Source of the DNA: Aplectana chamaeleonis
Taxonomy: Eukaryota; Nematoda; Chromadorea; Rhabditida; Cosmocercidae
Assembly (NCBI GenBank): GCA_029168955.1
Contig: JAPDOI010000121.1
Location: 186,001-250,000, forward strand
DNA: 64,000 bases
Direction: 5' to 3'
Part shown: in pieces, positions 49,904 to 60,268 of the stretch
Layout: every line of letters begins with the position of its first letter
Numbering within the stretch: position 1 is the first letter of the stretch
Notes under the pieces: model-generated
Database searches by the model: none
Seen by the model: the letters and a program-made list of their open reading frames with translations, nothing else
Told to the model about the DNA's origin: nothing
Made by a program: the position numbers and the translations under genes

Positions 49904-50777
49904 TGTGAAAAAAAAGTTTCCCCGAAAATTGGTTCATTCTGTCTTTTTTGGAAAAAATATTGATTCAGAAAAAAAAATTTCTCAGCTCGTGGTAAGTTCG
50001 CGCAAAACTGCAACTTAACGCGTGCTGACAGAGAAATTGGAAGTAGTGTGTGAATGGGGGAAAAGATGGGTAGCTTTTGAAGAACTCCTGCAATGGACGT
50101 TTTAGAATGCTATCCATCTTTTTCTTTATTCGTATACAATGTCCATTTTCACTGTCAGCTCGCGTTAAGTTGACAGTAGATAGTCCAACTCCAATGTGGT
50201 GCTCTAGTTTCTGTTCCAGAGTCTCAACAGATTCTGGTGTAGCTAAAAGGAGCAGGAAGTATTTGTGCAACACAGAAGCATTTGTGCGACACACGTGGGT
50301 AGGAACTATGAGAAAGCATGCCGCGGCAGTGCCAGAAAAGTACCGCGACCCTCGACTGTGCCGCGATAGTTTCACGGTAGTACTGCTGCAGCCCCGTGTT
50401 GATTACTGTGCCGTGAAGAATCTGTTGCAGTGTCTTGAGGGTCGACAACGCCGCGACATTAACGTGACAGTACCGCTGCAGTTCCGTGTTGGAACCGCAC
50501 GAACTCCGCGAGGATGCGCCAGCGAACCCGCGAAGACTACGTTTTACTATTATGCGTGGTAAAACGAGATTGTTGCTGGTTCAATAGCCCAAATTTGACG
50601 TATGTACATCCCGTATCTCCTAGGTCGAAATAACGGGTATACACTCTGTCCCTATCAGACAGAGGACTTAAGCACCTCAGGTGTGTTTTTTTGTTCATAG
50701 GCCCACCCAGTTATATTATGACTCATTTCATATGAGTTACTCGCAGTCGGTCATATTTTGTCAGAGCGCAGCCACCG

Positions 50778-50953
50778 ACCGCGAAGCCGCAGCGGCACCA
50801 CCGCGGACCCGCAGCGATACCACCGCGGACCCGCAGCGGCACCACCGCGGACCCGCAGCACCACCACCGCGGACCCGCAGCGGCGCTACCGCGGAGCCGC
50901 AACGGCACTACCGCAAAGCCGCCGCGGCACTATCGAGGGGCCGCCACGACATC
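50778..50953. repeat. 22-bp GC-rich minisatellite, about 8 copies
   Basis: Units of the type CCGCGGACCCGCAGCGGCAC (plus 2 bp) repeat eight times and decay toward both sides. It lies inside the hAT element. The period is not a multiple of 3, so reading frames rotate and no protein is implied. Confidence 0.9.
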
Positions 50954-51315
50954 GCTGCTGCGACTTCGCGATAGTGCTGCTTCGGTGCCTGTCGGAAGCA
51001 GCTCTTCCTCGCGAAGCCGCAGCGACGTTTTTAATTTTCATGAGGTCCCACATGTCTTGTTTTTGTTCATGTGATACTTTGAAATGGAACTAGTTCCTTG
51101 AATAGGACTTATTAGAATGTTGACATAAGTATTGGAAAAAAAAGGAAAAAAAGTAGAGAGCCACATGTGAATAACTTTTGGGTCGATCTAAAGAATGAGT
51201 TTTTTTGCCGTTTGCCGTCTGCCGATTGCCGTTTGCCGGCCGTTTTTGGGATTTTCTTGCCGATTGCCGTTTGCCGAAACATGAAAATGGTTTGCCGCAC
51301 ATCCCTGGTTGGCAG

Positions 51316-51865
51316 GATATGTTGCCGTTAGCAGGAGCTGCTGCTTACGACGAGGGGTAGTATCCGATGTTTGCTCTGTAGTACTAACGCTATTTGTGCC
51401 TATACTACCCCCACTGTCTGAGTGATGAGTTTAAAGCGCAAAACAACATCCAACATCTGAAATTTTTTGATCTACTGCACCGAACCCAGTAAAATACACG
51501 GAGGGGTGGAAGGCGAATGCGTTGTAAGTTTTCAAACGAGTTTCTTCAAAAGTTGAGCATTTAATGCAGCTTTCTCGCTATCCTGTACTTCAAAAGCTTC
51601 CCTGCGCAAAATCATAAGAAAAATGAGGCACGGCTTTTGTGCGTGCGATGCCTCTAGCCTTTACGCTTACATCCATTTATCCTCTTGATCGAACCATGTA
51701 TTCCGCTGAGGGCATAAAGGGAAAACTGTGTTCCAAATTTCCGCTACAATTTATTTCAGTATCGGCTAATTTTTCTGCTAGTCCGCTTGGTGCAAATGCC
51801 CTTTATTCGAGCAACCCGTAAAAGCATGGTTTCATCTTCTAAGAATAAAAACCGTTAATTCATAG
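51316..51865. other. Non-coding stretch between two hAT-type elements
   Basis: The first 110 bp are the inverted partner of 42233-42350. The rest shows no exon or repeat that I recognise. Confidence 0.45.
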
Positions 51866-52774
51866 CAGGGATGTGCGTCATTACGACTAACGGCTGACCA
51901 ATTTATCGACTAACGGGCTTTTTGAGTGGTACGACTAACGAAATTCAAAATAACCATAGCCTTCAGAATTTATTATTTCTACTGAAACTGCTTCGCAGTT
52001 CTGGAACCCCCACATTAAAACCCCAACCGAACAATACGCAAGGTTAGGTGCAGCGTTTATGCGAACAGATTTTTTGCAGAGAACACTATCGCATGTCATA
52101 ATATGGAGAGGTGCCTGCAAGCCACAACCGCCCAGCGACGGGAACTGTATCCGATGATTGGATTGTAATGGGTGCCATCCTTCGTTTTACAGTCATAAAT
52201 TCGAGTTTTGGGTTCTCTATAAAGTGGTGCCGGGACCTCTCAGGGGTGAAACTTTAACTTGGGTGCTAATTTCAACCGACCTTTCCCCACTATGGGAGCA
52301 AGCTCTAAACCACGCAAGCGCTCGGCTCGCGACACTGAGCAAAGAACAATTAGTGCAAAGTCGGTGCAAATCTCCGTGTTGTCACCATCGGGTAGATCGC
52401 AAATAACATCATATAGCGCAGAATGGCAAATTTTGCGCTGAAAAAAAGCGAAAGTTCAAGATTTTCTCGGTTTCTCATATTGTTTCTTTTCTTACCAAAA
52501 AATGAAAAAAATCGATAAACACACTCTATTAGGCTTTCGTGCATATTTAAAATTATGTATATGTAGGTTTGCAGTTCGAACTAGGTTCTCTAACAAAGAA
52601 TGATTTAATTCTTTAATTGCCATGAATGTTTCGGAGAGCATACATCTCTTCACGCCTTCCTTTTATCTATTCATAGGGGCTTTTTTTCTGCCTCAACTGT
52701 GATTATTTTCAAAGCACAAATTTTTAACGACTAACGACTAACGAATTAAAAAATTCATATTACGCACACCCCTA
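51866..52774. mobile_element. hAT-like element with GACTAACG words
   Basis: The left end is CAGGGATGTGCGTCATTACG; the right end is ATTACGCACACCCCTA. The word CGACTAACG is repeated inside both ends (51883-51950 and 52726-52745). The flanks ATTCATAG and ATCCATAT agree at 6 of 8 positions, consistent with an aged 8-bp duplication. No transposase was seen. Confidence 0.75.
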
Positions 52775-52922
52775 ATCCATATGTAAACAATCTATTAAAG
52801 CACAATTTCTTCGAGACGACACGCCTCTGACAATATTTGAATGGATTGCTATTGAATGGAGGGTCTAAAATAACACATTGGATTTCATACAAAGGCATAG
52901 ACCTGATCATTTCACAATGCAG

Positions 52923-53057
52923 GCTTGGGAATTGGATAAAAAAAACGTAACTATGGATTCGAAAATTGGACAGGGAGAGTTCGGCGAAGTATGGAAGGGA
53001 ACGCTGAAGGTAAAGAATAACGGAAAAGAGGACACAATTGTGGTAGCCGTGAAAATT
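52923..53057 (+). CDS. Tyrosine kinase exon: ATP-binding N-lobe
   Basis: Acceptor GCAG at 52919-52922. Forty-five codons begin AWELDKKNVTMDSKIGQGEF, then GEVWKGTLK, and end VVAVKI. This gives the W-E-L kinase-domain entry, the glycine-rich loop GQGEFG with its Val, and the VAVK lysine that holds ATP. The charged insert KNNGKEDT before VAVK is common in Fer-like and other nematode cytoplasmic kinases. Donor GTAAGA; both junctions phase 0. It follows the SH2 exons on the same strand with no other gene between, so I assign it to the same gene. Confidence 0.92.
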
Positions 53058-53112
53058 GTAAGACATCGTATAGGGTATGAAAAAGAACGGTCACTATAAC
53101 TTAATCATTCAG

Positions 53113-53192
53113 ATGAAAATCAATACTAACACACAGCACCAGTTAGAAATGTTTCATCAGGAAGCGCGGCTCATGCGAATGTATGATCACAG
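53113..53192 (+). CDS. Tyrosine kinase exon: C-helix
   Basis: After a 55-bp intron (acceptor TTCAG) it reads MKINTNTQHQLEMFHQEARL and ends MRMYDHR. The Glu in HQEARLMR is the C-helix residue that pairs with the VAVK lysine. The exon ends after two bases of an Arg codon (AG before GTAGGT), completed by the exon at 54408. Confidence 0.93.
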
Positions 53193-53420
53193 GTAGGTTC
53201 GTATATTTTAGGGGTGATTTGAAGTAACCGTACGCTCTATCCTGTCTTGAGACCCAGTTACCCAATCTTCCAACACCTCTGCTTTGTCTCTCTCCAATAC
53301 CTAATTTCATCAAACTCCGAATAGAGTCCACTTAATCAGTTTAGTTTAATGAATGAACGGGGCTGCGACGGTAGATCGTCACTCGCGATCGGAACCCCAT
53401 TGGACTGTGATGCAGCCTAA

Positions 53421-53897
53421 AGCCTAGTTTTGACTGCATCGCTGCTGTTTTTCATCGCAGCGATTTCACACCCGCTGCTGCAGCGATGTAGCAGCGGCAG
53501 CGATTCTGCTCATAGTGCATAGCCTCACGGTTGATCGAAGACATTCAATCAATCAGTGAAAAACAATGACTGGTAGTTATCAATGACACGTTTCGACCAG
53601 TAAACACTGATCTTGTCATGTGAAAGGGTCAATGTTCATTAGACGAAACGTGTCATTAGCTGGCGATCGCTCAATCGCTGCCATTTTGGCCGCGATGGAG
53701 CGATGGTGAGCGACCATTGAGAATCGCTCTTCAAGCAGCGATGCAGTAAAACATACAATTTCGTCGCCGCGACCCAGCGATGTAGGACGTTTGCCACGAA
53801 GCGATCACAATTGGAGCGGCTTTCCGTTGCGCGCGATGAAAATGGAACAGTTGTCCCTCACATGGCCGCAGCGACCACCTGCAGTCAAAACTAGGCT
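53421..53897. mobile_element. Element with TAA duplication and perfect 18-bp ends
   Basis: The ends are AGCCTAGTTTTGACTGCA and its exact inverse, flanked by TAA on both sides. A 3-bp TWA target fits PIF/Harbinger-type MITEs. The interior is dominated by repeated CAGCGAT/ATCGCTG words and contains an inner inverted pair around GACACGTTTCG and CGAAACGTGTC. Confidence 0.85.
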
Positions 53898-54012
53898 TAA
53901 GTCGCACGGCCAGCCGCCTGGTCCAAACGTTAGACTAATATAGTACGGAAATCCTTCGTATTTTCGCTAAAATACTCCAGAATACACCCTCCTTTGTCTT
54001 ACATACGTACAT

Positions 54013-54160
54013 ACAGTCGGCATGGATCCCAGTGATAACTTACGTTCCTTATTGAAGGTTGACGCAAACTCGTTGATCCTATATTGTAGCACATGGCACC
54101 GAGTTTGCGCCAAGCTCCAATAGAGAACGCAAAGTATCACTAGCATCCATGCCGAAGGTA
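54013..54160. mobile_element. Fold-back MITE
   Basis: CGGCATGGATCCCAGTGATA on the left pairs with TATCACTAGCATCCATGCCG on the right, and the inner blocks CGCAAACTCG and CGAGTTTGCG also pair, so nearly the whole 148 bp folds on itself. Confidence 0.8.
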
Positions 54161-54407
54161 CAATCAACGCAGAATTATTCGTCGGGTTGGTATATGCCCG
54201 AGCGATCTCTGTCTCTGCTTGTCTACGTACGCGGGTCACAGTCTCCATCTCTTTGACCGAAAAACACCTGCTTTGCACTGCACTGCATCCAAACACTCCG
54301 GGTATTTCGGAGGTCAGCGTAATTCAATGGGGTTCTAGTAATACAATTTTTTTTCATCACAGAGATTTGTCCTTTTTTTAGGAACTGATAGGTTCTATCC
54401 GTTCCAG

Positions 54408-54513
54408 GAATGTGGTGAAGCTGCATGGGCTAGTGTATAGTGCGACTGACGTGATGGTAGTGATGGAGTTGGTCAAGGGAGGAGGCCTGAATTCTTACCT
54501 CAAACAGAATCAG
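54408..54513 (+). CDS. Tyrosine kinase exon: hinge
   Basis: It completes the Arg from 53192 and reads NVVKLHGLVYSATDVMVVME, then LVKGGGLNSYLKQNQ. This is the beta-4/beta-5 and hinge region: H-(R)NVVKLHG, the VMELV hinge that contacts adenine, and the GGGLNSYL helix D start. Acceptor CCAG at 54404-54407, donor GTAAAA at 54514, phase 0 exit. Confidence 0.93.
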
Positions 54514-54869
54514 GTAAAAAACAAGCCTTGCAAACCAAATCGATGCACTGCGGACTGCCGCTGTTACAGCACGCAGCACGATTATAATCGTGCTGGGACC
54601 AGCGGGAACCCCTTCTCCCTGGACGATTATTAGCCTGTTGTGTGTGTGTGCTGCAACAGCGGATGTCCGAAAGTGCGGAGCAGGCATACAACACAATAAA
54701 AACAGTAAATGGCTTCGTCGCGTACAGTACCGCACAGATTTCTTGCAGAAATGGCTCTTTCATACATAAAAAGCGTCGCCTTGCCATCGTTAGCTTTAAG
54801 ACCAACGAACTGGATTCTTAAGTAAATATTCTTGTTCTTCTTAATAGGGCGAATGGAATGGTAACTATC

Positions 54870-55106
54870 TTAAAGGCAGTGTTCACAATGAATATCATAT
54901 TCCAGTTCGATTGAAAAATGCCATTGTTCGGTTGTTAGCTATCGCATTATGAAGAAACAGCGAAGAAAAGCGCTCAGAATCAGCTAAAGTAGCGGTTTGT
55001 GACGTTCAGGGCGTGGGCGAGCTTACGGCCCCCCCTAGTTTCCGCAAGCGCGCTAATGGCGAAATGTTCGCGAATCGATCAAGCTGGACGTTGCGGGGCG
55101 TCTTCA
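54870..55106. mobile_element. Left end of a TTAA element, truncated
   Basis: It starts TTAA-AGGCAGTGTTCACAATGAA like the copy at 45877, but no right end occurs before or after the LINE that follows, so it is incomplete. Confidence 0.55.
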
Positions 55107-55111
55107 CTCAC

Positions 55112-56870
55112 TCACTCATCCCAATAGCTGGCGGCTGGCGGAGCGGGATGACCTCTCAACCAGTACACTGCTGTAGGTGCCATAGGAGCTCCAGTGGCCT
55201 GAACGATACACTTCCATTGAGAACGATTAGCCGCAATTATTTTAGCGTTAACGACACTGCACCGTTGAGATTTCAGATCAGCTTCGACTTGCTTCAACCA
55301 CGTCTTCTTCGGGGCGGTTCTCTCGACCTTCCATGGTTTTGGGCGTTTTCTCCATAGCAAGCTGTGCGGTAGTCGACTGGCTTCCATTCTGCATACGTGT
55401 CCAAACCAGCGCAACCTCTTCGTTCAGATTTGTTCCTCGATTGTCGGTTGATGGTCGCGGCTGTCTCGTATAACGTCGTTGCGTATGCGATCTTTTAACG
55501 TTGTTCCAAGAATTTGCCGCAAACACCGCATTTGGAAGACCTCTAGCTTGCTGGAATCCGACTTGAGCAAGGTCCACGACTCCGAGCCGTACAACAGAAT
55601 CGGCATTATAAGTGATCGGAAGATCCGCACTTTGGTCTTGATTGACACTTTGCCGTTTTTCCACAGACACCAGCCTGGTGAAGCAAAAGCAGCACAGACC
55701 TGCCCGATCCTGCACTGTATCTCAGTTGTGGCCGCTACCTTGCGCTGTTGCACCACCGATCTTAGGTACTTGAACTCCTCAACTTGCTGGAGCTCAGCTC
55801 CTTCGAAGAACACAGAAGCACGTGAACCGTCTGACGTCACGACTTTGGTCTTGTCCTTGTTTATCCGTAGACCGTACGAATCCGCGATATCTGCTATATC
55901 CTTCATCAAATTCGTAGCTTCCATATCAGTATCGGTTAACACAGCGCTGTCGTGAACAACATCAAACTGTGAGGAACTCGTTATCGCCATATTGGACCCC
56001 TCTTCTATCTTTGAAAACCTTTCTCATAATGGCGTCGACCACAGTGTTGAATAGCAGCGGCGAAATCACATCTCCTTACCGGACTCCTGCATTGACCGCA
56101 GATTCTTCGGACAGCTTGTCCCCGACGCGGATGCAGCTAGTTGAACCACTGTATGTTCCCTGCAGGAGCTTCACAATTTTGTCCGGTTCGTGTTCGCACT
56201 CCAATGTTCTCCACAAGGCAGGCCTGTGTGCGCAGTCAAAGGCCGACTTGAAGTCGATGAAGGTAATAACAGCCCGCTCTCCACAGCGGATCCTTTCCTC
56301 CAAAAGTTGACGAAGTGCGAATATTTGATCGCTGCAGCCTCGACCAGGACGAAATCCTGCCTGTTCCTCGCGACTGGTATGCTCCCGATGGCGTTAAAGT
56401 CTGGACTGGATTATCCTCGTGAAGACTTTACCAACGATTGATAAGAGACTGATTCCGCGATAGTTTTTACAGTCCCTGGCATCACCCTTTTTGTTAATGG
56501 GCACAAGGATAGCCTTCTTCCAGGTAGATGAGACGTTTTCTGACTGCCATACGAGGAGGATCAGCTGATGTAACCGTCGCTGTGACACATCACCACCTGC
56601 CTTGATCGCTTCAGCAGTAACGTTGTCTACACCAGGCGCCTTTCGGTTTCTGAGACGCTGAATCGCTGCTCTCACTTCGTCCAGAGTGAGTTCAGAGTCA
56701 AGCATCGCCTCCTGTGACACTTCAACTGGTAGCGGTTCGTCGAGCGGGTCTCGTGGTGCATCGTGACTGTAGAGCTCGCTGAAGAACTGCTTCCACCGTA
56801 ACAGGCGCTGCCGAGATGTCGTACGTTCACGCCGTGGCAGTGTGGAGGAAAGAAGATCACCTCTATGCAA
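55112..56870 (-). pseudogene. RTE-type reverse transcriptase, degenerate
   Basis: Motifs in order on the minus strand: RLRNRKAPGVDNVTAEAIK, TWKKAILVPINKKGD, NYRGISLLSIVGKVF, then an in-frame TAA, EEQAGFRPGRGCSDQIFALR, ITFIDFKSAFDCAHR, NAGVR with a stop where Q is expected, GDVISPLLFNTVVDAIM, LRINKDKTKVV, ILLYGSESWTLLKSD, and MRWFGHVCRMEASRLPHSLL. The A-D-D active site region reads FDVVHDSAVLT, so the catalytic Asp pair is lost. Several frameshifts. Not functional. Confidence 0.85.
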
Positions 56871-59800
56871 ACCGACGTCACCCCCTCCACGAAGAGGGTT
56901 TTTGTCATGGGAGAGGTGCTGGCCGGCCGCGTCTCTCCTTCGGATTCTTTTGCTAAGGGCCGGCGCGGAAAGGAATCCTGGACCCGCTCAGAAGAAGAAG
57001 TACCCATGTGCCACATGCGACAGAAATGTCAATTGGAATGGGACCAGCGTCCAATGCTTTGGATGCCAAAGGTGGGTGCACTTCTCTTGTTCGGGTCTTA
57101 GTTCTGTGAAGCATCATAACTCTTCTTTTCGCTGTGTTATATGCTCTTCACCTACCAACTCTGATTCCTCTTCCTCATATCGCCCCCTTTCCATTGTACA
57201 TATCAATCTCAATGGCCTTCGTGCCAAACTTTCTGAGCTCTCTCTCTCTTCGCACGTACTTACCATCCAGACGTGATCATGGTTCAAGAAACCAAGCTCT
57301 CTCCATCCCCTACCCGTCCTCATCCTAACCCGGGCTGTACTGCCTTCCATGCTCCAAGGTCAGCTCTTGGCGGAGGAGTTTCAACCTTTGTTTTATCCTC
57401 TCTTCCCTCCCACCTCATACCCAACACCCCCACGGATGGTACTCTCGAGTACCTTCCAATCCATCTCCCTTTAAAACACCTCTTTCTCTCTTCAACATAT
57501 ATATATCACCTACTACCTCATGCCCCTCTTTTTACAATCCTATTCCACTTCTCAAGCAGCTTTACGACTGCTCCCTCTCATCCTCAGTTGTCTTCGCGGG
57601 CGATTTTAATGCTCACACCTTTTGCTCGTCACTCGATTCTGACGCTAGAGGAAATGACGTCGAAGAATGGGCAGAGGAGTGTGACTTGGTCATCTTAAAC
57701 GATGATCAGCCCACTCGTCTCCCTAACAACGGCCGATAATCCAGCCCAGACATTTCTCTTGTCTCGTCCAACCTCTCTAACTCTTGCTCATGGTCCACCA
57801 CAACCACTTTGCCAAGTGACCATGTCCCCGTCTTTATCCATATCGATCTCTCCAACTCTCTCGCTCCCTATTCTGGTGTTCGTCAACGTTCTTATCTTAA
57901 TTTAGGCCGAGCAGACTGGCGCCTGTTCAGTGAGGTTGCGCTTCACCTAGCGGCCGATTACCCGTGGAATGGCGACGTGCACCAGAAAGAATGCCATTTA
58001 TCTGACGCGATCGGCAGAGCCATGAAAGCGGCTATTCCTGTCGGCCGCGTTAAGACGTTCTATCCAAATGTCACAAGGGAGATTCTCGATAAGATCAGGA
58101 CAAGAGATGCCAGGAGAGCGGTCAACCTTCTGGACCCCGTCGTTGCTGAACTTGACGATGAGATCAAAAAGGATCTAGACAGGCACAAGAAAGAAGAGTG
58201 GGAAAAGTTCGCTGGGCAGTTGGACTTCAAGATGAACAGTGCAGCTACATGGAAGGTATTACGGAAGCTCTCGGGTATGAGCTTGCCTGCCACCGTCTCC
58301 ACAATCGAATTAAAAAACGGTGTGTTCAAATCAGGAAAAGAAGCCGCTTATGCGCTCGGGAGAAGTTTTTTCATCACCAGTGCAAAGCGTGGTCCGCAGA
58401 ATAGAGTGACTGTACGAGAGCTGTGCCGCCTCCCGCTTATGAGCACGGCCGAATAGTTCACTACGACGCAAGTTGAGAAGGTTATAAAGGATATGCGGAA
58501 TTCAAAAGCGGTCGGTCCAGACGGGATATGTCCTGCTGTCTTGAAGAAGATACCGAATGAAATCCTTCCGCTTCTCACTGATTTGATCAATACCTCGTTC
58601 AGATCGTGCACCATCCCACAGAACTGGAAGACAGCTAACGTTGTGCCGCTGCCCAAGCCGGGGAAACCTCAGGCTTCAGTCAAGGGATACAGACCTGTTA
58701 GCTTGCTGTCCACGTTCGCGAAGGTAGCCGAAAAACTGATCGTAAAGGACTTGGCAGAGCACAATGAGAAGCAAGTGAATCAGCATGGATTCAGAAAGCT
58801 GCATTCCACCACGACAGCTCTGCTGGAAATTACAAGCTTTACCATCGATGGGTTCAATCCCCAGAAGCTACAGAGAACTGTGGCTGTTGCCTTAGATCTC
58901 ACCAAGGCCTTCGACAAAGTAAACCATGGAGTTCTGTCAAGCAACTTACTCGAATCATCAATACCGCCGTGGCAGAAACGCTGGATATCGGCATTCATCA
59001 AGGGCAGACGAGCCAGAGTTATGTTCCAGAACCATGTCTCCAATAGTATTCCTACTGTAGCTGGAGTTCCGCCGGGCGGCGTTTTATCGCCTGCCCTCTT
59101 CAGTCTGTACCTCGAAGACATGCCCGCTCCCCCCCCCCCAGGATATCAAGGTTGTCGCCTATGCCGATGATGTGACAATAATGTGTCGGGATCGGGATAT
59201 ACATGTGACCGCCTCCAAGATCAATGAGTACCTGGTCACACTGAAAAGCTTTTTCGACCGCGAAATGCTAAAGATCTCTGCATCCAAATCGTTCGTATCC
59301 GTACTCACAACGGATCCTTCGGAGCACAGCGCTCACCCGCATGTCGAGTGGGGCGGAGATCGTTTACCTGCTGCTCGCTTTCCCAAACTGCTCGGTCTGG
59401 TGCTCGATCCATCGCTCAAGTTTCATAAGAACACCGAGCAGAAGCAGGCCGTCGTCAAAGCGAAGCTTAATGTGCTCAGAGCCCTGGGCGGTACATCATG
59501 GGGCAGTAGCAAAGAAACCATTATTATGACGTATAAAGCGATTGTCCAGCCTGCACTAGAATACGGCGCACCAGTTTGGCAGCATCTAGTTTCGGAATCC
59601 TCTTGGACCAAGGTGCAGCGTGTGCAGAATGCCGCACTTCGTATAGCTACGGGATGTGCAAGAAGTTCCCCAGTCGAGCACTTGCATGCGGAGACACGAT
59701 TATTACCAGTAAAAGGACACTGTCAGCTCCAGGCCCAACAATTTTTCATCAACATTGTCAAACAACCAAATCACCCCTCTTGGATAGTGCTAAACCCCGT

Positions 59801-60268
59801 CAGAGAAAGAAAGATCAGAAAGCCATTCGCCGATGCTCCAAGCAAAGTCAATCTGCAAAGATGGCACGATTTACAGCAAGAACGACTCCGTCTGTTGCGC
59901 GAGGAGCACACACAGTTCGTACGGTGTCACCTGGAAAAGGCGGCGGTAAATCCCATCCTGGGAGTGGTACCGCCCCGGGTCTGCACATCCGAGTCTCAAC
60001 TCGGAAGGAGGGCCAGATGCACCCTGGCATCGCTGCGCTGTGGTCACTCTACTATGCTTATGGCATATGTTAGCAAGATTGACAGCACCAAATCGGACGT
60101 TTTCCCAGACTGTGGATGCCACGGCCACGATACGGCACATTTGTTTGATTGTCCGGAGAGACCAACCACGCTGACCACAATGGACCTATGGACGAATCCA
60201 TTATTGGTCGCCCCGTTCCTCAACCTATGACAGTACCCTCAACGTGGCTGCAAAGAAGAAGAAGACCG
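56837..60268 (+). mobile_element. Jockey/CR1-superclade LINE inserted in the RTE element
   Basis: A 3.4-kb insertion in the opposite orientation to its host element. It carries a PHD-like zinc finger, an endonuclease, a reverse transcriptase and a Cys/His C-terminal motif, and ends with a short GAAGAAGAAG tail at about 60251. Target duplication is not obvious. Clade placement rests on the CDCGCHGHDTAHLFDCP-type tail and the RT motifs. Confidence 0.8.
56842..60230 (+). pseudogene. Jockey-type LINE polyprotein, broken by frameshifts and a stop
   Basis: Order of domains: PHD-like finger (CATCDRNVNWNGTSVQCFGC, then W-V-H-F-S-C and CVIC) at about 57005-57155; endonuclease with MVQETKLS, FAGDFNAH, DISLVSSNL and LPSDHVPVF up to about 57835; reverse transcriptase with NSKAVGPDGICPAVLKKI, VALDLTKAFDKVNHG, AGVPPGGVLSP, VAYADDVTIM; and a Cys/His tail FPDCGCHGHDTAHLFDCPER near 60100. 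Breaks: frameshifts near 57270 and 57500-57600, an in-frame TAG at 58454, and a shift at a run of C near 59129-59141. The YADD active site is intact. Confidence 0.85.

Larger units (their letters stand above)
49073..51307. mobile_element. hAT-type element with 8-bp duplication GTTGGCAG
   Basis: GTTGGCAG is at 49065-49072 and 51308-51315. The ends are CAGGGATGTGCGGCAA and its exact inverse TTGCCGCACATCCCTG, followed inside by many TTTGCCG words at both ends (49089-49190 and 51208-51296). That is a hAT with subterminal repeats. The interior holds a TTAA element, a 22-bp minisatellite and a palindromic GCTGCAG-rich stretch, and no recognisable transposase. Confidence 0.9.
53193..54407 (+). other. 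Kinase intron with a Harbinger-like element and a fold-back MITE
   Basis: A 1.2-kb intron; the contents not covered by the two elements listed separately (53421-53897 and 54013-54160) show nothing recognisable. Confidence 0.7.

Noticed and set aside
50681..51093. Arg/Pro/Thr-rich open frames
   Set aside because: They follow from the 22-bp GC-rich minisatellite inside a hAT element.
54430..54805. Two 101-residue minus-strand frames overlapping the hinge exon
   Set aside because: Antisense shadows of the kinase exon and of a palindromic intron stretch.
57114..57350. Minus-strand frame in the Jockey-type LINE
   Set aside because: Antisense of the endonuclease-coding strand.
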